A DNA stretch of 42,110 nucleotides from Anaerolineales bacterium (lineage in GTDB: Bacteria > Chloroflexota > Anaerolineae > 4572-78 > NAK82), in assembly GCA_024643945.1 (NCBI GenBank), contig JAHELX010000003.1:1-42110 (forward strand), written 5' to 3'. Position numbers and translations under genes: made by a program. Below the pieces are notes generated by a model that was not told the DNA's origin, ran no database searches, and saw only the letters and a list, made by a program, of their open reading frames with translations. Shown here piece by piece: positions 6,549 to 15,117 of this stretch (position 1 is the stretch's first letter; each line of letters opens with the position of its first letter).

Positions 6549-8684
6549 ATGAAGCACAAGATTTTGGCTGTGTTGGGCATCGTTGCCCTGCTGGCGGGCA
6601 TGTTGGTGGTTGCAGCTCCGGCTTCCGCCGACGGTCCACCACCGGTATCTCCACCAACCAAGATGGCCCGACCTGGGCCGGATCCCATGGACCTCAGCGT
6701 CGAGATGTTGGGTGAGGATGAAATCGCCATCCGCGAGCTGGCTGCCCAGGTAGGCCCGGCAGCAGCTACCAACGCCTTACCTTTTGGTGAGCCGGCCACC
6801 ATCGGTGACGAGTTCACGATCACCGTCTCTGATGATGGCCTGGGCGTCGATTACGACGAGACTTTCGTGGTCCTGATGGACGGGGCCAATGGGATCATCC
6901 TCATCGAGAAGGCAGCCCTCGACAACTACGACGCGACCACCGACGAGTACGTCTTCCCCAACCCGAATGGCTGCTGGCGGCCGGAGGACCGCATCTCCAC
7001 AGCCCAGTTGGCCTATCTTCTGGATCAGTTCGACACGGTCATATGGCCCACCGACACCTCAGTTTACGGCGAGCCGCTGCCGCGCGGCGAGGAGGGCCAG
7101 AAGATCTGGATCCTGATTTTCAACATCCGTGACGCTTCGTACTATGATTGCTCGCAAACCTCCTACATCGCCGGCTACTTCTCAGCCAGCGAGAGCGCCG
7201 AGAACAACAAGAACATCATGCACATCGACTCCTACGACTGGGCCAACCGCACCGGCCCCGGCGTGGGGCGCCCCTACCTGTATGAGGGGGTCTTCGCCCA
7301 CGAGTTCGAGCACCTGATCCACTTTGACCAAGACCCCGACGAGCCTTCCTGGGTTGATGAAGGTTTAGCCGATCTGGCCGGCTTCCTGTGCGGTTACGGC
7401 CACCCCGACGGGCACATCTTCAACTATCTCGCCTATCACCCCATGGTCTCGCTTACCTTCTGGGGCGGCGGGCTGGAGGATTACGGCGCCAGCTACCTGT
7501 TCCAACTCTATCTGTACGAAAAGTACGGTGGCAAAGCCTTTACCTCAGCCCTGGTGCAGGAGCAGGCCAATGGCATTCAGGGCATCCAGAAGACACTGTC
7601 CGCTTTCGGCTACCGCGACAGCTTCGATGAGATCTTCGACAACTGGGTCATCGCTAATTACATCGACGACACCCGCAAAGGGGGCGGTAAGTACGGCTAT
7701 GAAACACTCGAGATGGGGAGCAGCGATACACGGGGTGCAACCATCGAGTGGGTGTTGACCAACTACTGGTGGGGCCCACCCGACGAGGCGCCCTTTGCTG
7801 TGCCGTCCGACTGGTTCTTCGGCATCGAGCCGCAGCCCTACACCGCCCACTACTTCCGCTTCAATAACAAGAAAGCGGCCAATGTATGGGTTAACGGTGA
7901 CGACTTCGCCGGCACTTTGCCCCACGGCGGCAGCTACGAGTGGTACTCGGATGCTGACGCCTGGGCCTGGCGCAGCTTCTACCAGACCTTCACTATTCCG
8001 GCTGGTGGCGCCACCCTCAATTTCTGGACCTTCTACGAAATCGAGGATGACTGGGACTACGGCTACGTGGAGGTCTACGACCAGGACACCGGCCAATGGT
8101 ACACGCTGGACGCCGCGGGCACCGTGAACTACGTGGCCCACGGGCAGGACAACCCCAACACGCCTGATGAGCGTGAGCCTACCGCCTACGAAGCGGCCGG
8201 CCGCTGGCACGCCTTCACCGGCTACAGCGGCGGCTGGATTCCGGCCTCGATGGACCTGAGTCCCTTCGCCGGGCACACCATCGACCTCTACTTCACCACC
8301 TGGCAGGATGGTGCCTTCACCCTGCAGATGATGTACGTCGACGACATCTCAATCCCGGAGATCGACTTCTCCGACGACGTCGAGGCGGGTGAGGACGGCT
8401 GGACAAGCACCGGCTGGTACGTCACCGATGGCATCCTGGCTAATGGCTTGACTATCGTCAGCGCCGACACCAAGTGGGTGCCCATCGCGCTCTATCCCGA
8501 GCCGGCTGGCAACAATGCCATGGAACTGCACCGCGTATACACGATGATGACCGATCCGGCTACGCAAGAAGGTGTGGTCAAGGTCCCGGCCACACCGGGC
8601 AAGTCCGGGCGTGTGCAGGTAGCCATCATTTCCAACCACGCCAACCACATCTTGTCATCTCACTACGAGTTCAACGTGGATTAG
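6549..8684 (+). CDS. Secreted HExxH zinc metalloprotease with MAM-like C-terminal domains
   Basis: The 711-aa product starts at the ATG preceded by GGAGGGAG at 8 nt; an ATG 18 nt earlier lacks a ribosome site. The signal peptide ends PASA (about residue 28). HEFEH is at residues 251-255 and a likely third zinc ligand is E271 in the DEGLADLAG segment, giving an HExxH-15-E arrangement like M30 hyicolysin-type gluzincins. Residues of about 440-640 hold beta-sandwich regions with DDWDYGYVEVYD and MYVDDISI, as in immune inhibitor A-like proteins. It is probably an exported protease acting on environmental protein. A strong terminator follows. Confidence 0.85.
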   Translation: MKHKILAVLGIVALLAGMLVVAAPASADGPPPVSPPTKMARPGPDPMDLSVEMLGEDEIAIRELAAQVGPAAATNALPFGEPATIGDEFTITVSDDGLGVDYDETFVVLMDGANGIILIEKAALDNYDATTDEYVFPNPNGCWRPEDRISTAQLAYLLDQFDTVIWPTDTSVYGEPLPRGEEGQKIWILIFNIRDASYYDCSQTSYIAGYFSASESAENNKNIMHIDSYDWANRTGPGVGRPYLYEGVFAHEFEHLIHFDQDPDEPSWVDEGLADLAGFLCGYGHPDGHIFNYLAYHPMVSLTFWGGGLEDYGASYLFQLYLYEKYGGKAFTSALVQEQANGIQGIQKTLSAFGYRDSFDEIFDNWVIANYIDDTRKGGGKYGYETLEMGSSDTRGATIEWVLTNYWWGPPDEAPFAVPSDWFFGIEPQPYTAHYFRFNNKKAANVWVNGDDFAGTLPHGGSYEWYSDADAWAWRSFYQTFTIPAGGATLNFWTFYEIEDDWDYGYVEVYDQDTGQWYTLDAAGTVNYVAHGQDNPNTPDEREPTAYEAAGRWHAFTGYSGGWIPASMDLSPFAGHTIDLYFTTWQDGAFTLQMMYVDDISIPEIDFSDDVEAGEDGWTSTGWYVTDGILANGLTIVSADTKWVPIALYPEPAGNNAMELHRVYTMMTDPATQEGVVKVPATPGKSGRVQVAIISNHANHILSSHYEFNVD

Positions 8685-8706
8685 CGCATCCGACGAGCAG
8701 AATCAG

Positions 8707-8738
8707 AAGCGGGGAGGCAGCACTGCCTCCCCGCTTTT
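8707..8738 (+). terminator. Rho-independent terminator
   Basis: A 13-14-bp stem (AAGCGGGGAGGCAG with its complement) with a 2-nt loop runs into TTTT. It lies between convergent genes and may serve both. Confidence 0.85.
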
Positions 8739-8756
8739 CCGTGGGCGCCTCAATGC

Positions 8757-9365
8757 TTACTTTCGTTCCGCCGGCGGCACAATGACCACGTCGTTGTCGC
8801 GGGTCTGGTTGGGCCAACCATCCTGCACCGAGGCATCCGGTCCTTTGGATGGTGCCGCCCCCGACGGCTTCCCCTTCTCGCACAACACCACAAACCGCCC
8901 TGTATCCGTATGATACTCATACCTCTGTCCCCCCGCCTCCAATATCACCCGGAACCCGGGCGTGATGACCTGGGCATACATCATGCCCGGCTGCGGGCAG
9001 CCCAGGCTGGTGTCGGACCAATCGACCGCTTCCACCGAGACCAGTTGGATCTGGTCAACCGCCACGCTCAGCCGCTGAGCCAGATCCTCTTTGGCCAGCC
9101 GCACCACCTCCTGCGCCTCCGGTGGCGGCGTCACCGCTGTTCCTGCCGGTGCAGACTCGGGAGTCGTCCCCGCCGGCCCTGGCTGAGGCGGGCGGATAGT
9201 TGGCGTTGGCAGCGCCCGTTCCACCCCGCGAGTCTCGGTGCTGCCCGGCTGCGTCGGAGTCGGTGCCGCTTGAGGTGCTATGGGCGCCAGCTTTCCGCCG
9301 CAACCGGCGGTCCCCAAGCCTACCAGGAGGAGTAGCACCACTGCTATCAACCAATGATGTTCCAC
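8757..9365 (-). CDS. Lipoprotein with SLGCPQPG domain
   Basis: The 202-aa product starts at GTG (GAGGTGA 6 nt upstream). Residues 1-22 are a lipoprotein signal ending GLGTAGC. A Pro/Thr-rich linker (to about residue 80) leads to a conserved domain with AKEDLAQRL, WSDTSLGCPQPGMMYAQ, ITPGFRVIL and YEYHTD. The same domain is found at 14124-14420. It should be anchored to the outer face of the membrane. I recognise the domain pattern but not a function. The promoter upstream resembles an ECF-sigma promoter shared with the paralog. Confidence 0.75.
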   Translation of the reverse strand: MEHHWLIAVVLLLLVGLGTAGCGGKLAPIAPQAAPTPTQPGSTETRGVERALPTPTIRPPQPGPAGTTPESAPAGTAVTPPPEAQEVVRLAKEDLAQRLSVAVDQIQLVSVEAVDWSDTSLGCPQPGMMYAQVITPGFRVILEAGGQRYEYHTDTGRFVVLCEKGKPSGAAPSKGPDASVQDGWPNQTRDNDVVIVPPAERK

Positions 9366-9401
9366 GCTTTCTCACCTCGTTCTCATTCCAGTCCCAGGTT
9401 C

Positions 9402-9437
9402 ATTATACAGACGCTTCCCTCTTCTGAAAAGTTCCCT
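9402..9437 (-). promoter_or_regulatory. ECF-sigma-like promoter shared with the paralogous gene
   Basis: On the minus strand GGAACTT is followed after 16 nt by GTCT and then TATAAT. The same GGGAACTTT and TATAAT with identical spacing precede the paralog at 14531-14566. GGAACTT is the classic -35 element of many ECF sigma factors. Confidence 0.55.
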
Positions 9438-10093
9438 CAGCCTTAGTGCTATATATCACATTTTCCTTAAAACTTGAAATCTGACATCACTGAGTGTATT
9501 TTAGGCAGTTTTCCTGCCTCTGTATGATTGGAAATACATGACCCAGAATATCCACTACCAACGGGCGAAGGGTTGACAAAAAGGCACATATCACCCGGAT
9601 CAACGTTTTTGCACGCGCTATCTCGTTCTATCAATGGTCCAGATTAAAGCGTTGACCTCGTACCTGTTACCATTGAGACACCAGTACTTAAAATAGCCAT
9701 CATCTCGCTTACGTCTAATATATTGCTGTCGCATCCAAGCCCTTTTGTGGCTTCCAGATTTACTTCCTCCCACAACGCCGACTCCCGACCCCAGACTGCC
9801 TAGTACCCCATCAAAGTGATCTTGATAAGCCCGATTCAGCCGACATGGGCGTGGCCTTGGTATATCATAATCTCTGTGATGGGGTACTAGTACTATTTCA
9901 TCCTCTTTGCCTCTCATACAACCAGAACCTCGTCCGCTGACCAGGGCTTTTCGCGCTACCAACGCTGCATAGCCGCAGCTAGCACGGATTGGTCTGGCGT
10001 ATGAGAGTCCATAGGGATTTCTCGCTATCGCTCGAAATGACATGGGATTCTATGTCGAACAAGGGTCTAGTGTGGGGTAACGAAAGGGTCTAT
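9438..10093. other. Intergenic stretch with no supported gene
   Basis: A minus-strand open frame of 141 codons (9618-10043) exists but has no ribosome site and begins inside a dispersed-repeat-like sequence. Nothing else recognisable was seen. Confidence 0.4.
10011..10043. repeat. Dispersed intergenic repeat-like sequence
   Basis: The stretch reading ATTTCTCGCTATCGCTCG, partly palindromic, resembles a short repeat common between genes in many bacterial genomes, whose reverse translation gives SFRAIARN. Recognised from memory of such repeats; only one copy is in the window. Confidence 0.4.
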
Positions 10094-10121
10094 CAAATCA
10101 GTCAAGGTAGCAACTTGGGTT
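10094..10121. repeat. Left arm of inverted repeat flanking the S8 protease gene
   Basis: CAAGGTAGCAACTTGGGTT (10103-10121) is repeated exactly in reverse complement at 11644-11662. Matching extends outward through CAAATCA with one small indel. The arms enclose only the subtilase gene. Confidence 0.8.
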
Positions 10122-10160
10122 GTTATTCATATCACGCAGTTTACTGAAAGGAGGCAGGAC

Positions 10161-11507
10161 ATGAACCGATGGAAATTAGCCTTACTTGTGACCACACTCG
10201 CCGTGGCCACTGTCGGACTGAGCGCAGTGGCGCTGGCTGCTGCAACCCCGGGTGACCTGGTCGCCATCTGTGACAGCCTCTACAGCGGTGTCTTCGGAGT
10301 GCCCAATGGCGAGCCGCTGGGTGTGTGTCAGTGGGACATGGCGTTGATCAACGCCTCCGATGACGGCAGCTACGCCACGGCCACCGGGAAAGGGGTCACG
10401 GTCGGCATGATTGACAGCGGCGTCGACTTCACCCATCCCGACATCGCCCCCAACCTCGACGAGGATCGGTCGTGCTCGTTCATCTTCGACGACACGCCCA
10501 CCGCCGATCCCCAGGAGATCGCCAACGGCGACTGCTTCAACAAGGCTGCCGTGCAAGACCTGAGCGGTCACGGCACCCACACCGCTTCGACGGTGGCCGC
10601 GCCCATCAACGGCATCGGCATCGCCGGCGTCGCTCCCGAGGCGACCATCGTGGCGTTGAAGGCCTGCACCGCCCAGGGTTTCTGCTTCGCCGATTCGGTA
10701 GCAGCAGCGCTGCGCTACGCCGGCGATAACGACATCGACATCGTCAACCTGAGCCTGTTCGCCGACCCCTACCTGTACTACTGCAAGTCTGAGGCAGAGC
10801 AGCGCGCCATCCTCAAAGAGCTGGAGGACGCCGCCCGCTACGCCCAGCAGCGGGGCGTGCTCATCGTCGCCTCCGCCGGCAACGAGCAGGCCGATCTGCA
10901 GCATCCGGGTCTTGACGACATCAGCCCCGACTGGCCGCCCGACACGGCCGAGACGCGCTACGTGAAGAACAACTGCCGCGTGGCTCCGGCCGAACTGCCC
11001 GGCGTGATGACTGTGTCGGCCACCGGCCCCGTCGGCTACCCCGGCTACGACCTATGGATCGCCGATTACTCCAGCGTGGGCATGTCGCGCGTGGACGTGA
11101 CCGCTCCGGGTGGTGACTACTTCCGGGCCACCGGCACCGTCCAGGACGCTGTGCTCGGGGCAGTCCCCTTCGACTCAGAAATCTGGAACGGCTACGACCC
11201 ACTCAACGCCTTCTACCCCGGTATTACCGTCACCGACCAAGGCGCTGGCTACGTCTATCTGAACGGCACCTCGATGTCGTCGCCGCACGCAGCTGGGGTA
11301 GCAGCCCTGGTGAAGGAGATGCACCCGAAGTGGGGCCCGGGCGCGATCAAAGCGGCGGTGCAGCGCTCAGCGCAGCATCTCGACTGCCCGCCCAACTGGG
11401 AGCCGCTGGGTACTGCCGACGAGCGGTATCGCTGCTACGGCAACGGGGGCCGCACCTCGTTCTTCGGTCACGGCCTGGTGGACGCGGCGGCGGCGGCTCA
11501 GCAATGA
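10161..11507 (+). CDS. Secreted S8 subtilisin-like serine protease
   Basis: The 448-aa product starts after a very strong ribosome site (GAAAGGAGG, 6 nt before ATG). The signal peptide ends SAVALA (about residue 26). The catalytic triad is complete: D85 (GMIDSGVDF), H137 (SGHGTHTAS) and S371 (NGTSMSSPHAAG). The oxyanion-region motif ASAGNEQ is present. There is little room for a long propeptide and no extra C-terminal domain is visible. It should degrade extracellular protein. Unlike its neighbours it lacks the recurrent leader and is flanked by a long inverted repeat. Confidence 0.93.
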   Translation: MNRWKLALLVTTLAVATVGLSAVALAAATPGDLVAICDSLYSGVFGVPNGEPLGVCQWDMALINASDDGSYATATGKGVTVGMIDSGVDFTHPDIAPNLDEDRSCSFIFDDTPTADPQEIANGDCFNKAAVQDLSGHGTHTASTVAAPINGIGIAGVAPEATIVALKACTAQGFCFADSVAAALRYAGDNDIDIVNLSLFADPYLYYCKSEAEQRAILKELEDAARYAQQRGVLIVASAGNEQADLQHPGLDDISPDWPPDTAETRYVKNNCRVAPAELPGVMTVSATGPVGYPGYDLWIADYSSVGMSRVDVTAPGGDYFRATGTVQDAVLGAVPFDSEIWNGYDPLNAFYPGITVTDQGAGYVYLNGTSMSSPHAAGVAALVKEMHPKWGPGAIKAAVQRSAQHLDCPPNWEPLGTADERYRCYGNGGRTSFFGHGLVDAAAAAQQ

Positions 11508-11643
11508 GCCTGCGGTTGTTGGAATCGAAGGCAGCCTAACTGAATGTGATTACTTCGGCAAACCAGAGCAAAGCAGGTGCTCTGTTGGGCTGAGTACGAG
11601 GGACAATTTCGAGTTAGGTTGCGGCGATAACCTTACTATGTGT

Positions 11644-11670
11644 AACCCAAGTTGCTACCTTGGTGATTTG
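11644..11670. repeat. Right arm of inverted repeat flanking the S8 protease gene
   Basis: Reverse complement of 10094-10121: 19 nt are identical, then an indel, then CAAATCA again. The interval including both arms is 1577 bp. No transposase is encoded and no clear target-site duplication was seen. Confidence 0.8.
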
Positions 11671-12019
11671 TCAGCAGAGTGATTTACCCATAGATTTGCT
11701 CATATCAGCCTCCCGGTGGTCAACGCTAAGCCCTGAGCTAATGCTTCTTATCACTGGGTGTCAGTGTTTAACGTAGCTCGCAGATCACTACGTTCGATAT
11801 ATTGCCGGGATATCTGGGCTCCTCATCGCAGCCGGTCACCGTCTCCACCTGCTCAATGTTGTCTTTTCTCCCGTCCATATCCCCATTTCCCAGAACCCGG
11901 CACACAGAGCAGGCCTTGCAACCCGCCTGGATCTGAGTAGTCCTGACTAGCGTAGGCTGGCCAAGCATTGAGATCAACTACCTTCAGGTCACCTTAAGTG
12001 CCGAGCCCAATCCCTGAAA
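11671..12019. other. Intergenic stretch with no supported gene
   Basis: A minus-strand open frame of about 65 codons (11768-11977) has four Cys residues and a GNGDMDG run but no convincing ribosome site. It could be a gene remnant; nothing else was recognised. Confidence 0.3.
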
Positions 12020-12112
12020 AGTGCTTGCTGCCAAGCACTACACCGTAAGGCGGCAGAATTCAACGAATGATTGGGAAATACGTTATTTTCTCAATTCGTT
12101 GCGGAGTGCCGC
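12020..12112 (+). ncRNA. Two strong hairpins in the leader of the sialidase-like gene
   Basis: AGTGCTTG pairs with CAAGCACT at 12020-12039. A long multi-part hairpin follows at 12050-12112: GCGGCA with TGCCGC, CAACGAAT with ATTCGTTG, and an inner GAAATA/TATTTT helix. The right arm resembles the metalloprotease leader near 6290. This replaces the AAGATGCCACC hairpin found in the other leaders. Confidence 0.5.
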
Positions 12113-12167
12113 TCTGCAGTGTTATGTTCTGGGAGTGAGCCAGACTTTCCAAAAGAACTCTCAACCC

Positions 12168-12181
12168 GAAAGGAGGTGATG
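12168..12181 (+). promoter_or_regulatory. Extended Shine-Dalgarno box (STAB-SD-like)
   Basis: GAAAGGAGGTGAT is a 13-nt perfect complement of the 16S 3' end, 105 nt before the true start codon. The adjoining ATG opens a 13-codon frame (12179-12220). Confidence 0.65.
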
Positions 12182-12285
12182 AAAAGAGGACGTTTCGGAC
12201 TGGTATGGACATCTGACTAACTACACACTTGATGAGTGAATATAGACCACTAATCGCAGAATATCAGCTTTGGAGGAAACTTGAG

Positions 12286-14031
12286 ATGAAGAAAGCTACA
12301 CTCTTTGCCCTGATCGCCATCCTGGTGATCGTGATTCCCGCCGCCGCCGCTGGCGGCGACGTACTGGTCACTGGTGGCAGTCCCGTCACGCCATTTTCAC
12401 AGAACAAACAGAACGAGCCGTGGATCGCGGTCGACCCCAACAACTCGACGGTCCTGGCGGCTGGCGCCAATGAGGAGATCGACATGGAAGCCTGCGCCGC
12501 CGGGGTTCCGACTAATTGCCCCTTCACCCCCGGCGTCGGCGTCTCGGGTATTTACTTCTCCTTTGATGGCGGTGCCACCTGGAGCCAGCCCACCTACACC
12601 GGCTATTCCGCCCGCAACTGCCTGGGTCCCGCCCCTTGTGTACCAGAAACGAACGGTCCGATTGGTACGTTGCCCTGGTACTATGAGAGTGGCATTGTCT
12701 CGGACGGCGACCCGGCCCTCGTCTTCGGGCCCCGTCTCGGGCCCGATGGGAAGTTCTCCTGGGACAACGGCTCGCGCCTGTACTACGCCAACCTGACCTC
12801 CAACCTGAGTTCCGCACGCCACGAGGAAACCTTCAAGGGCTTTGAGGCCATCGCCGTGTCACGCACCGATGATCTTCAAAAGGCCGCACAAGGCGGCGAG
12901 TCCGGCAAGAACGCCTGGATGCCACCGGTGGTCATCTCCAAGCAAAGTTCGGCCACCTTTTCCGATAAGGAAGCCATCTGGGCCGACAACGCCGCGTCCA
13001 GCCCCTACTTCGGCAACGTCTACGTCTGCAACGTGGCCTTCCGCAGCATGGGCGGCCCGCCCGAACCGGTCGTCTTCCTGCGCTCCACGGACGGGGGCGA
13101 CACCTGGAGCCAAAAGCAGATCAGCCAGGCCTCCAACACCGGCTCCGGAGCGGGTCGCTCCGGCGGGCGCCAGGGCTGCGCCATCCGCACTGATAGCAAA
13201 GGCACTGTCTACGTCTTCTGGGACGGCAGCTTCAAGAAGCAGGCAGTACAGTGGATGGCACGCTCCTTTGACGGTGGCGTGAAGTTCGATCGGCCGCGGC
13301 CGGTAGCCACCATCACGGAAGTCGGCGTATTCGATCCGGTCCAGGGCGACTTCGCTTTCGATGGCGTGGCCGGCGCCCGTACCAACAGTTTCCCCATCGT
13401 CGACATCGCCAACGGCACCCCCAGCGGTGCCGACGCCCCGGACACGATTGTCATGATCTGGTCGGATGCCAGCAACGGATTAAACCACGAACAAGCGCTG
13501 GTGCAATACTCAACGGATGGCGGTGAGACCTGGTCAGAGCCGGTTAGCGCATCGGCCGGAACTGCTTTAGAGAACGGAACCAGTCCCCTGCGCGATGATC
13601 GCCCCGACTTCCCAGCCATCGCCATCTCCCCCGACGGCCAGGATGTTTACGTCACTTACATGGCCTTTCTTGACCCCTGGCGTGATAACACCAGCGACAC
13701 CCGCCGCATGCAGGGCGTCGTCCGCCACGCCAAGTTCAGCGACCTGAATAACTGGGAGACTTTGCATCGAGGAGTAGAAGGTGACGCCCGCGCTTCCAGC
13801 GCCAACAGCCTGGCCTTTGAGTTCCTGGGCGACTATAACTACGTCGCTGCCACCAATGACTTCGCCGCCGCCGTCTGGAACGATGTGCGCAATGCGGCGG
13901 TCTGCGATGACATCAATGAGTGGCGCCAATCGCTAGTTGATGGTACCCCAACGGCCAAGCCAGCCCCAGCCACGGACTGCCCGGCCACCTTCGGTAACAC
14001 GGACATCTACGCATTCACTGCTACACCTTAG
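12286..14031 (+). CDS. Secreted Asp-box (BNR) sialidase-like protein
   Basis: The 581-aa product starts at the ATG with GGAGGA 8-10 nt upstream; an ATG at 12229 lacks a ribosome site and would hide the signal peptide. The signal sequence ends PAAAAG (about residue 22). Four Asp-box repeats (S-x-D-G-G-x-T-W type) are at residues 92-99, 267-274, 327-334 and 409-416, which implies a multi-bladed beta-propeller as in sialidases. The classical catalytic RIP arginine, Tyr and Glu were not identified with certainty, so glycosidase activity is inferred only from fold. It could equally be a binding propeller. Confidence 0.75.
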   Translation: MKKATLFALIAILVIVIPAAAAGGDVLVTGGSPVTPFSQNKQNEPWIAVDPNNSTVLAAGANEEIDMEACAAGVPTNCPFTPGVGVSGIYFSFDGGATWSQPTYTGYSARNCLGPAPCVPETNGPIGTLPWYYESGIVSDGDPALVFGPRLGPDGKFSWDNGSRLYYANLTSNLSSARHEETFKGFEAIAVSRTDDLQKAAQGGESGKNAWMPPVVISKQSSATFSDKEAIWADNAASSPYFGNVYVCNVAFRSMGGPPEPVVFLRSTDGGDTWSQKQISQASNTGSGAGRSGGRQGCAIRTDSKGTVYVFWDGSFKKQAVQWMARSFDGGVKFDRPRPVATITEVGVFDPVQGDFAFDGVAGARTNSFPIVDIANGTPSGADAPDTIVMIWSDASNGLNHEQALVQYSTDGGETWSEPVSASAGTALENGTSPLRDDRPDFPAIAISPDGQDVYVTYMAFLDPWRDNTSDTRRMQGVVRHAKFSDLNNWETLHRGVEGDARASSANSLAFEFLGDYNYVAATNDFAAAVWNDVRNAAVCDDINEWRQSLVDGTPTAKPAPATDCPATFGNTDIYAFTATP

Positions 14032-14051
14032 ACGCAGCACCGGCCGGAATG

Positions 14052-14088
14052 AAGAGGGGGTGGAGCCGAAAAACTCCACCCCCTCTTT
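14052..14088 (+). terminator. Rho-independent terminator, probably bidirectional
   Basis: A 14-bp perfect stem (AAGAGGGGGTGGAG and complement) with an 8-nt A-rich loop is followed by TTTG. It lies between converging genes. Confidence 0.9.
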
Positions 14089-14123
14089 GTTATTAGTTGG
14101 CCACCCTCCAGCGGGTCCAACCG

Positions 14124-14420
14124 CTACTTCTCGTACAACATCACGCTTCGGCCCCGATCGGTGTGGTAGTCGTACTTTTTTCCCGCGGCTTCCAACACCA
14201 CCCGGAACCCGGGCGTAATGACCTGAGCATACATCATGCCCGGCTGCGGGCAGCCCAGGCTGGTATCGCGCCACTCCACCGTTTCAACGGAAACCAGCCG
14301 GATTGCCTCGGGGGCCAGACCCAGTTTTTGGGCCAGGTCTTCCCGGGCCAGACGGACGGCCTCTTTGGCCTCGGCCGGCGGCTTGACCTCGTTCGGTTCG
14401 GTGACAGGGTCAGGAGTCAT
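14124..14420 (-). CDS. SLGCPQPG-domain protein, shortened paralog without signal peptide
   Basis: The 98-aa product starts at the ATG preceded by GAGGAGG at 6 nt on the minus strand; an ATG 60 nt upstream has no ribosome site. It aligns over its whole length with the C-terminal domain of the lipoprotein at 8757-9365 (AREDLAQKL, WRDTSLGCPQPGMMYAQ, ITPGFRVVL, YDYHTD). The in-frame sequence upstream still resembles the linker of that lipoprotein (TR-V-R, PTPT) and is cut off by a stop codon. The lipoprotein signal therefore appears to have been lost. It may be cytoplasmic, or a decaying copy. Confidence 0.65.
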   Translation of the reverse strand: MTPDPVTEPNEVKPPAEAKEAVRLAREDLAQKLGLAPEAIRLVSVETVEWRDTSLGCPQPGMMYAQVITPGFRVVLEAAGKKYDYHTDRGRSVMLYEK

Positions 14421-14530
14421 TGTGGCCTCCTCTCTCCGGGATTCGACTGTCGGCGTTGGCACGCCGGTCCCTTCACGCATCGTCTCCCGGACTACGCGGG
14501 TCTCAGCTCTTGTTCCAAGTCCACTTTCTA

Positions 14531-14566
14531 ATTATAACGCCGTTTTCCTTTCGCAGAAAGTTCCCT
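14531..14566 (-). promoter_or_regulatory. ECF-sigma-like promoter of the shortened paralog
   Basis: GGAACTT and TATAAT on the minus strand, with the same 34-nt span as at 9402-9435. Conserved together with the gene, which suggests a duplicated transcription unit. Confidence 0.5.
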
Positions 14567-14604
14567 CCTCCTGGCATCCGGCGCTCAAAGTCCTTATCCA
14601 GGGT

Positions 14605-14638
14605 GAATTCGAACCAAATTTTAACCATTTTCTAATGA
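14605..14638 (+). promoter_or_regulatory. Recurrent promoter module, copy 4 (diverged)
   Basis: TTCGAA (14608-14613), 17-nt spacer with AACCA and AACCA direct repeats, TCTAAT (14631-14636), flanked by GAATTC on both sides. Confidence 0.55.
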
Positions 14639-14642
14639 ATTC

Positions 14643-15117
14643 CACGTGTCTTTAGTGCAGATTTGTGATATAATATAATAGATTAGTGTAGACTCCACTT
14701 TAGGCACACTGCGTGCCACGCATATGTAGCAAATGGGAGGGAGATCCAGATTACATTGCAATAGTCCCACTTATTGCCGCCTATACTTGCGCCTCCCCTT
14801 TCTTCTACTGGTATTCCGCTCATTCCCACACCCCCATTCCGGAACAAGCGCCTCTCCTGAGGGATCTGCAGCGAGGCGGACGAAGGATATAAGGCCATAA
14901 AGTCAGAGCCGAACGTTAGCAAGCTGGGTGCTCGGAGACACTATTTCGGCCCTCTCTCCAAGAGCCTGCCACTCTGGCAGCAACACGAGGAGGTGATGTC
15001 TACTGATTACGCGTACGGGTATGATTGGCTGGTGATCTCAAATCCGGCCAGCCCCGGTTTTCAAATTGCGATTGTGTCCCATAGGGACCGCACTTCATTG
15101 CACAAGGAGAAAATTCG
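14643..15117 (+). ncRNA. Recurrent leader, diverged copy (5' UTR of the broken secreted-protein gene)
   Basis: Keeps the block GATCTGC-AGCGAG-GCGGACGAAGG (about 14861-14886), which matches the other leaders with a G-U pair replacing A-U in the small hairpin. The 16S-complementary box is at 14987-14998. The AAGATGCCACC hairpin was not found. No gene is supported, although a frame from ATG 14996 stays open for 41 codons and its TGA overlaps the next ATG. Confidence 0.5.
14987..14998 (+). promoter_or_regulatory. Extended Shine-Dalgarno box (STAB-SD-like)
   Basis: GAGGAGGTGATG, with nine consecutive bases (GGAGGTGAT) complementary to the 16S 3' end, lies about 120 nt before the next gene, which uses its own AAGGAG. 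Confidence 0.5.

Noticed and set aside
7545..8276. 243-codon open frame on the minus strand
   Set aside because: Inside the HExxH protease gene; no ribosome site or recognisable protein pattern.
9618..10043. 141-codon open frame on the minus strand as a gene
   Set aside because: Starts within a dispersed repeat-like sequence, has no ribosome site and matches no family I recognise. A decayed gene cannot be excluded.
12229..12285. Upstream ATG as the sialidase-like start
   Set aside because: No ribosome site precedes it, while the ATG at 12286 has GGAGGA and opens directly into a signal peptide.
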